Shown here in pieces: positions 32,578 to 36,660 of a DNA stretch of 36,660 nucleotides. The notes under the pieces were generated by a model. That model had not been told where the DNA came from and did no database searches. It was given only the letters and a program-made list of their open reading frames with translations. Source of the DNA: Candidatus Choladousia intestinavium (lineage in GTDB: Bacteria > Bacillota > Clostridia > Lachnospirales > Lachnospiraceae); the NCBI GenBank assembly GCA_018712785.1, contig DVGK01000004.1:1-36660 (forward strand). Direction: 5' to 3'. The position numbers were made by a program, and so were the translations under genes. Each line of letters opens with the position of its first letter. Within the stretch, counting starts at the first letter, position 1.

Positions 32578-32627
32578 ACAGGCGCTATCCAAGCCGCTGA
32601 AGGCGGAGCCAGCGTGTCTGTTTTATT
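32578..32627 (+). other. Terminator-like hairpin in the oligoendopeptidase leader
   Basis: ACAG and CGCT near 32578-32586 pair with AGCG and CTGT near 32611-32621, enclosing CCGC/GCGG, and the stem is followed by TTTTATTT. It lies between promoter and start codon, so it could attenuate transcription. No known RNA family recognised. Confidence 0.45.
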
Positions 32628-32648
32628 TGAGATAGGAGATGAAGCAAC

Positions 32649-34337
32649 ATGAGATTTCAGGATATGCCATACAGCCGTATTGACTTTGAAAAGGAAGAAG
32701 AGAATCTGAAGAAAATTGCAGAGGAGTTCCGGCAGGCCGGGACCTGGGAGGAGGAGCTGGAAGCCCACAAGAAGTATTATTTCCTCTCAGATCACGTGAA
32801 GACCATGAGAGTTCTGGCGGAGATCCGTCACAGCATAGATACGGCAGATGCCTTTTACAGCGCGGAAAAGGATTACTATGACGAGAAGATGCCGGAGTTT
32901 TCCAACCGGGAGGCAGAGTATAAGAATCTTCTTCTCCAGTCTCCCAACCGGGAAAAGCTGGAGTCTGTGATCGGAGGGGCGGCCTTCGCCAACATGGAGC
33001 TGAGTGCACGGTCGGTCAGCCGGGAGATCGTTCCCCTGATGCAGGAGGAGAATGCCCTGGTGACCAGATATGAAAAGCTTCTGGCAGGGGCGCAGATTCC
33101 CTGGGCGGGAGAGACGCTGAACCTCTCTATGATGACGCCTCATCTTACCAGTCCCGACCGGGAGACGCGCATCCGGGCGGCAGGGAAGGTAAACGAGTTC
33201 TATGAGAGTATTGCGGGAGAGCTGGATGAGATTTATGATCTTCTGGTGAAAAACAGAACACTCCAGGCCAGAAAGCTTGGCTTTGAGACGTACACGCCTC
33301 TGGGATACTGCCGTATGATGCGCAGCAGCTACGGCAGAGAAGAGGTGGAGCGTTTCAGAGATCAGATTAAAAAATACTGGGTTCCCTTTGCGGAAAAGAT
33401 CTGGGACAACCGGAGAGAAAGACTGGGGCTCGAGACGCTGTACCATCTGGATGAAGGCGTCAGCTTCCCTCAGGGCAGCCCAAGGCCCCAGGGCAGTCCC
33501 CGGGAGATTCTGGAGACCGGACGGAGGATGTATGACGCCCTCTCTCCGGAGACATCGGAATTCTTCCATTTTATGATGGAGAATGAGCTTCTGGATGTGG
33601 ACGCGCGGAAAAACAAACAGGTGGGAGGATATATGGAATATCTTCCGGAATTCAGAGCTCCCTTCATCTTCGCCAATTTTAACGGAACCAGCGGGGATGT
33701 GGATGTAATCACGCATGAGTGCGGCCATGCTTTCCAGGGGTATCTGATCGGAAAGGAGGACCCGGTGAGAGAGCACTGGGACATTACCATGGAGACGGCG
33801 GAGATCCATTCTATGTCTATGGAATTTTTCACGAACCCCTGGATGGACTGGTTCTTCGGAGAGAGAGGGAAGGACTTTCTCCTGGCACAGTTTGAGGATG
33901 CCGCGGTATTTATTCCCTATGGATGTATGGTGGACGAATTTCAGCATATTGTGTACGATCACCCGGAGCTTACCCCGGGGGAGAGAAAGGAAGCCTGGAA
34001 GAAGCTGGAGCATGAGTACAAGCCCCATCTGATTTATGGAGAGGCATCCAGGTTCTACGAAAACGGAGGCTTCTGGCAGAGGCAGCACCATATATACAGC
34101 CTGCCCTTCTATTATATCGATTATGCCATCGCTCAGACCGCTGCCTTTTGGTACCGGATCTGGATGGAGGAGGACAGGCAGGGAGCCTGGGACAGCTACC
34201 TGAAGCTCTGCCGTCTTTCCGCTTCGGATTTTTTTGAGAACATGCTGAAAGAAGCCGGACTTAAGAGCCCCTTTAAGGAGGGGAGCATCCAGAAGCTGAC
34301 AGAGAAGCTGGCAGAGCTGTATGAAAAACTGAAATAA
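32649..34337 (+). CDS. pepF: M3 family oligoendopeptidase (PepF-like)
   Basis: A cytoplasmic zinc metallopeptidase that degrades short peptides. Of 562 residues, the helical N-terminal half forms the channel. The zinc site is HECGH at 356-360 in VITHECGHAFQGYL, with the downstream glutamate in METAEIHSMSMEFF. The substrate-side Tyr/His segment FYENGGFWQRQHHIYSLPFYYIDYAIAQ is typical of M3B enzymes. Length and motifs fit the M3B oligoendopeptidase F group. TAGGAGATGAAGCAAC precedes the start. The CapA-family gene begins 21 bp after the stop, probably on the same transcript. Confidence 0.93.
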   Translation: MRFQDMPYSRIDFEKEEENLKKIAEEFRQAGTWEEELEAHKKYYFLSDHVKTMRVLAEIRHSIDTADAFYSAEKDYYDEKMPEFSNREAEYKNLLLQSPNREKLESVIGGAAFANMELSARSVSREIVPLMQEENALVTRYEKLLAGAQIPWAGETLNLSMMTPHLTSPDRETRIRAAGKVNEFYESIAGELDEIYDLLVKNRTLQARKLGFETYTPLGYCRMMRSSYGREEVERFRDQIKKYWVPFAEKIWDNRRERLGLETLYHLDEGVSFPQGSPRPQGSPREILETGRRMYDALSPETSEFFHFMMENELLDVDARKNKQVGGYMEYLPEFRAPFIFANFNGTSGDVDVITHECGHAFQGYLIGKEDPVREHWDITMETAEIHSMSMEFFTNPWMDWFFGERGKDFLLAQFEDAAVFIPYGCMVDEFQHIVYDHPELTPGERKEAWKKLEHEYKPHLIYGEASRFYENGGFWQRQHHIYSLPFYYIDYAIAQTAAFWYRIWMEEDRQGAWDSYLKLCRLSASDFFENMLKEAGLKSPFKEGSIQKLTEKLAELYEKLK

Positions 34338-34358
34338 CCCCTTTCGGAGATGTGAGTT

Positions 34359-35840
34359 ATGGAAGGAAAAAACAAAAGAAAAACATCCGGACGGGAGGAG
34401 CCTTCCGGGAAAACGGCTCTGAAAAGGATCTCAGAGGGCTTTTTCAAGCTCTGGGATTTAATAGATGATGTCCGTATGAAACACTGGGAGGCGAAACGGA
34501 AGCGGGAACGCCTGCGGAAAACCCTCCCGGCTGAACAGTTCAAAAGCTATCGAAGGAAAGAATGCATAAGCGCCCTCCTGCGGGGAATGAAAATCGCGGG
34601 AGGGCTGCTTGCCTGCGTTCTGGCAGTATGGGGCATTCTTCACCTGATTTTTACAGGCGGAAGGTATGCCGTTATGCTGGGAGTCAGGCAGGTGATGTCA
34701 CGGGTGCTGGAGGCAGAGGATCAGCCCACTGTTTATCCGGAACAGGAAATCACACTGGGAAGTACCGGATGTATGCTGCTGCATTCTCCTTTTTTATCTT
34801 CTTACATAGATTCACAGGGAAATTATGATTTTTCTTCTATATTCAAATATATTACCCCCTACTACAGTGAACCGGATTATATGACATGTGAATTTGAAGG
34901 GGCGCTGGGAGGTGATGAGCTGGGATACCATGGCTATCCTACCTTTATCTCTCCGGATGTGATCATTGAAAATATCAGGGACAGCGGCGTGGATCTGCAG
35001 ATGCTGGCCACGAATCACATTTATGATGGCGGTACTTACGGATTTCACCGTACCCTGGAGATATATCAGGAGAAGGAGATTGCCTGCACAGGCGCCAGGC
35101 AGACGAAGGGAAGGAAGCCCTACTATATCGCGGAAATTCAGGGAATTCCTGTGGGATTTCTGGATTACGTTTATGAGACAGAGGGAACCGGAGTGAATGT
35201 GAACGGGATTCCCCTGGCCCAGGAGGACGAGGAGCTTCTGAATACCTTTGATTATAAGGAGCTGGACAGCTTTTACCAGGAGGTGAAAAAAAGCATTACC
35301 GAAATGAAGGTTCAGGGAGTCCGATTTATTGTTATGAATCTTCACTGGGGACAGGAGTACCAGCTGACGGAATCACAGGAACAGAGGGAGATCGCCCAGC
35401 AGCTCTGTGACCTGGGAGTGGACGCTCTGATCGGGGGACATCCCCACTGTGAACAGCCCATTGATATCTTTCACTCCGAAGAGGGAGAGCACTCCATGTT
35501 CTGTATTTTTTCTGTGGGAAATGCCCTCAGCAATCAGCGGACGTATCTCATGGACGAGATGCCCACCGGACATACAGAGGATGGCGTTCTGGTGACCCTG
35601 ACCCTTTATCAGGACCAGGAAGGGACAGTGAGCATCCGGGATGTTAATCTGCTTCCCACCTGGGTGTACCGGTACCAGGAGGACGGTTCAAAATACTACA
35701 TACTGCCTCTGGAAGATGTGGATTCTCTGGAGGAAGAGACAGGACTGGAGGGCATTGAGGAAGAGGCCAGAGCCTCCTATGAGAGGACGATGGAGGTACT
35801 GGGAGAAGGCTTGGAGAAGGCGAGAGAAGAGTATAAATAA
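34359..35840 (+). CDS. CapA family protein (membrane-anchored metallophosphatase-like)
   Basis: A 493-residue protein of the PGA_cap (CapA/PgsA) family with a calcineurin-like metallophosphatase fold. The N-terminal 80 residues are strongly basic and cytoplasmic. One transmembrane helix (about 85-105, GLLACVLAVWGILHLIF) places the rest outside. Catalytic-type motifs: LGSTGCMLLHSPF (replacing the usual GD-x-ML), CEFEGAL, LATNHIYDGG, MNLHWGQEYQ and LIGGHPHC. The usual first-motif Asp is Ser/Thr here, so the metal site may be altered. No capB/capC/pgs genes adjoin, so a role in polyglutamate synthesis is not supported; a cell-envelope function is more likely. A Big_2 fragment follows in a different frame. 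Confidence 0.85.
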   Translation: MEGKNKRKTSGREEPSGKTALKRISEGFFKLWDLIDDVRMKHWEAKRKRERLRKTLPAEQFKSYRRKECISALLRGMKIAGGLLACVLAVWGILHLIFTGGRYAVMLGVRQVMSRVLEAEDQPTVYPEQEITLGSTGCMLLHSPFLSSYIDSQGNYDFSSIFKYITPYYSEPDYMTCEFEGALGGDELGYHGYPTFISPDVIIENIRDSGVDLQMLATNHIYDGGTYGFHRTLEIYQEKEIACTGARQTKGRKPYYIAEIQGIPVGFLDYVYETEGTGVNVNGIPLAQEDEELLNTFDYKELDSFYQEVKKSITEMKVQGVRFIVMNLHWGQEYQLTESQEQREIAQQLCDLGVDALIGGHPHCEQPIDIFHSEEGEHSMFCIFSVGNALSNQRTYLMDEMPTGHTEDGVLVTLTLYQDQEGTVSIRDVNLLPTWVYRYQEDGSKYYILPLEDVDSLEEETGLEGIEEEARASYERTMEVLGEGLEKAREEYK

Positions 35841-35844
35841 AAGT

Positions 35845-36159
35845 GTGGAAAGGAAAGAGAAGATTACTGTCCGCTCCGGCAGCAAAAAATATACAGTAAC
35901 GGTGACTGTGCCGAAGGTGAAGACAAAGAAAATCACCGGCGTACCTTCCAAGAAGACACTGCGCCGGAAGAAATCCTTTACTTTGAAGCCTAAGCTTACC
36001 CCGAGAGACAGCAGCTACAAGATTACCTACAAGTCTTCTAATAAGAGGGTAGCAACTGTTACCTCTAAAGGTAAGGTTACAGCAAAGGCAAGAGGGACAG
36101 CGATCATTACGGTGAAGTCAGGCAGTGTGAGCGTAAGGTGTAAGGTGACGGTAAAGTAA
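35845..36159 (+). pseudogene. C-terminal remnant of a Big_2 (bacterial Ig-like) surface protein
   Basis: The frame encodes the tail of one Ig-like domain (ITVRSGSKKYTVTVTVPK) and a complete Big_2 domain (KITGVPSKKTLRRKKSFTLKP, YKSSNKRVATVTSKGKVTAKARGTAIITVKSG). There is no signal peptide and no good start: only a GTG at 35845, five bases after the CapA-family stop, in the +1 frame. The usual long N-terminal part of such adhesins is absent. It is either a gene remnant or was once joined to the CapA-family gene, now separated by a stop and frame change. A bidirectional terminator follows. Confidence 0.65.
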
Positions 36160-36212
36160 GATAGGAAAACCTTCGCAGAAAACAGAAAGATTCATTAAAA
36201 CGCAGAAATAAA

Positions 36213-36266
36213 GAAAAAAAATGCTCCTCGTTGAGACAGAAGATGTTTCACGAGGAGCGTTTTTTT
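36213..36266. terminator. Bidirectional terminator
   Basis: GCTCCTCGT (36223-36231) pairs with ACGAGGAGC (36250-36258). Eight A precede it and seven T follow, so it serves the Big_2 remnant (+) and the DUF1801 gene (-). Confidence 0.9.
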
Positions 36267-36660
36267 ACCATTTTCCGCACCACACTGCGATTTCTTCAAT
36301 TAACCCCAGAGGTATCGGCTTTGCATAGGGGAACTGGATAGCGCCCTTGCTTGTCTTGTATTCCTGCAGGCGGTCCGCAAAAGCTGTCACAGCTTCCGGT
36401 CCGGGATAGAGGCCGATGTGTTTTTTAAAAGCGGCAAACTGGATCAGATTATGCTTTTTCCAATAAGTGGGCATACTCCAGGAAATTTTTTCAGCAGCAT
36501 CAGGAAGCGCGGAACGGATAACTTCATTTACCTGACGCAGATAAAACTGTATTTCCGGAGCCTGGCGGTCTATATATTCTTCGATGGTTTTCGGAGCCTC
36601 ACCGCAGTAGTGATCCTGATTGGTGTTTTTGAAAGATCGGCCGCATTTCGGACATTTCCA
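36265..36660 (-). CDS. DUF1801 (YdhG-like) protein with N-terminal zinc ribbon, 5' end outside window
   Basis: The minus-strand frame is open to the right edge. The first visible residues, WKCPKCGRSFKNTNQDHYC, form a CPxCG...HxxC zinc-binding motif. The DUF1801 fold follows: TIEEYIDRQAPEIQFYLRQVNEVIRSALPDAAEKISWSMPTYWK and the C-terminal FPYAKPIPLGLIEEIAVW. DUF1801 proteins include frataxin-like iron chaperones (YdhG/Fra); function here is unproven. ATG 36474 is internal to the domain and is not the start. 131 residues are visible. Confidence 0.85.
   Translation of the reverse strand, partial: WKCPKCGRSFKNTNQDHYCGEAPKTIEEYIDRQAPEIQFYLRQVNEVIRSALPDAAEKISWSMPTYWKKHNLIQFAAFKKHIGLYPGPEAVTAFADRLQEYKTSKGAIQFPYAKPIPLGLIEEIAVWCGKW

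Overview
The window looks like chromosome from a Gram-positive, probably spore-forming Clostridia, most likely Lachnospiraceae. This is inferred from gene content: CIRCE-controlled clpB, T-box control of tyrS, DUF4250, 2-hydroxyacyl-CoA dehydratase with its ATP-dependent activase, a CwlD-like amidase, and a collagen-like protein of exosporium type. No rRNA gene or CRISPR array was seen, and there is one tRNA. No taxonomic search was possible.

Left end (1-1272): the 3' part of a Tn916/Tn1549-type tyrosine integrase. The mobile element runs off the left edge, and its right end must lie just before the CIRCE/promoter of clpB. Core block (1273-12630): clpB and a small DUF4250 gene; a dehydratase gene overlapping a dehydratase-activase fusion; tyrS behind a tyrosine T-box; a polysaccharide deacetylase; rarA; and an AI-2E-family permease. 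A yybP-ykoY (Mn2+) riboswitch then controls mntP (12638-13535). On the minus strand, ybaK follows a PAS-GGDEF diguanylate cyclase, whose upstream region carries a repeated -10-like element.

Middle (15.7-21.2 kb): a charged protein of unknown function; a methyltransferase overlapping an 823-aa membrane-anchored protein whose C-terminal domain looks like a C39-type peptidase fold without its histidine; a dense DnaA-box cluster with no dnaA gene; and a HicAB toxin-antitoxin pair whose toxin has lost its 5' end. Next come a large cell-wall-binding NlpC/P60 hydrolase (minus), divergent trmB, a second AI-2E-family permease (minus), and a tRNA-Lys(CUU) with an atypical T-loop.

Right part (26.2-36.7 kb): a decayed AAA-ATPase/PD-(D/E)XK gene with an N-terminal deletion and a frameshift; a CwlD-like amidase convergent with a MATE exporter; a glycosyltransferase directly upstream of a Gly-X-Thr-rich collagen-like protein, a likely modification/substrate pair for the spore or cell surface; an M3 oligoendopeptidase; a CapA-family protein; a Big_2 surface-protein remnant; and a partial zinc-ribbon DUF1801 gene at the right edge.

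Most of the window is ordinary chromosome. The least explained signals are the DnaA-box cluster, the internal ribosome binding site in the dehydratase-activase fusion, the glycosyltransferase/collagen pair, the repeated -10 element and the tRNA T-loop change.
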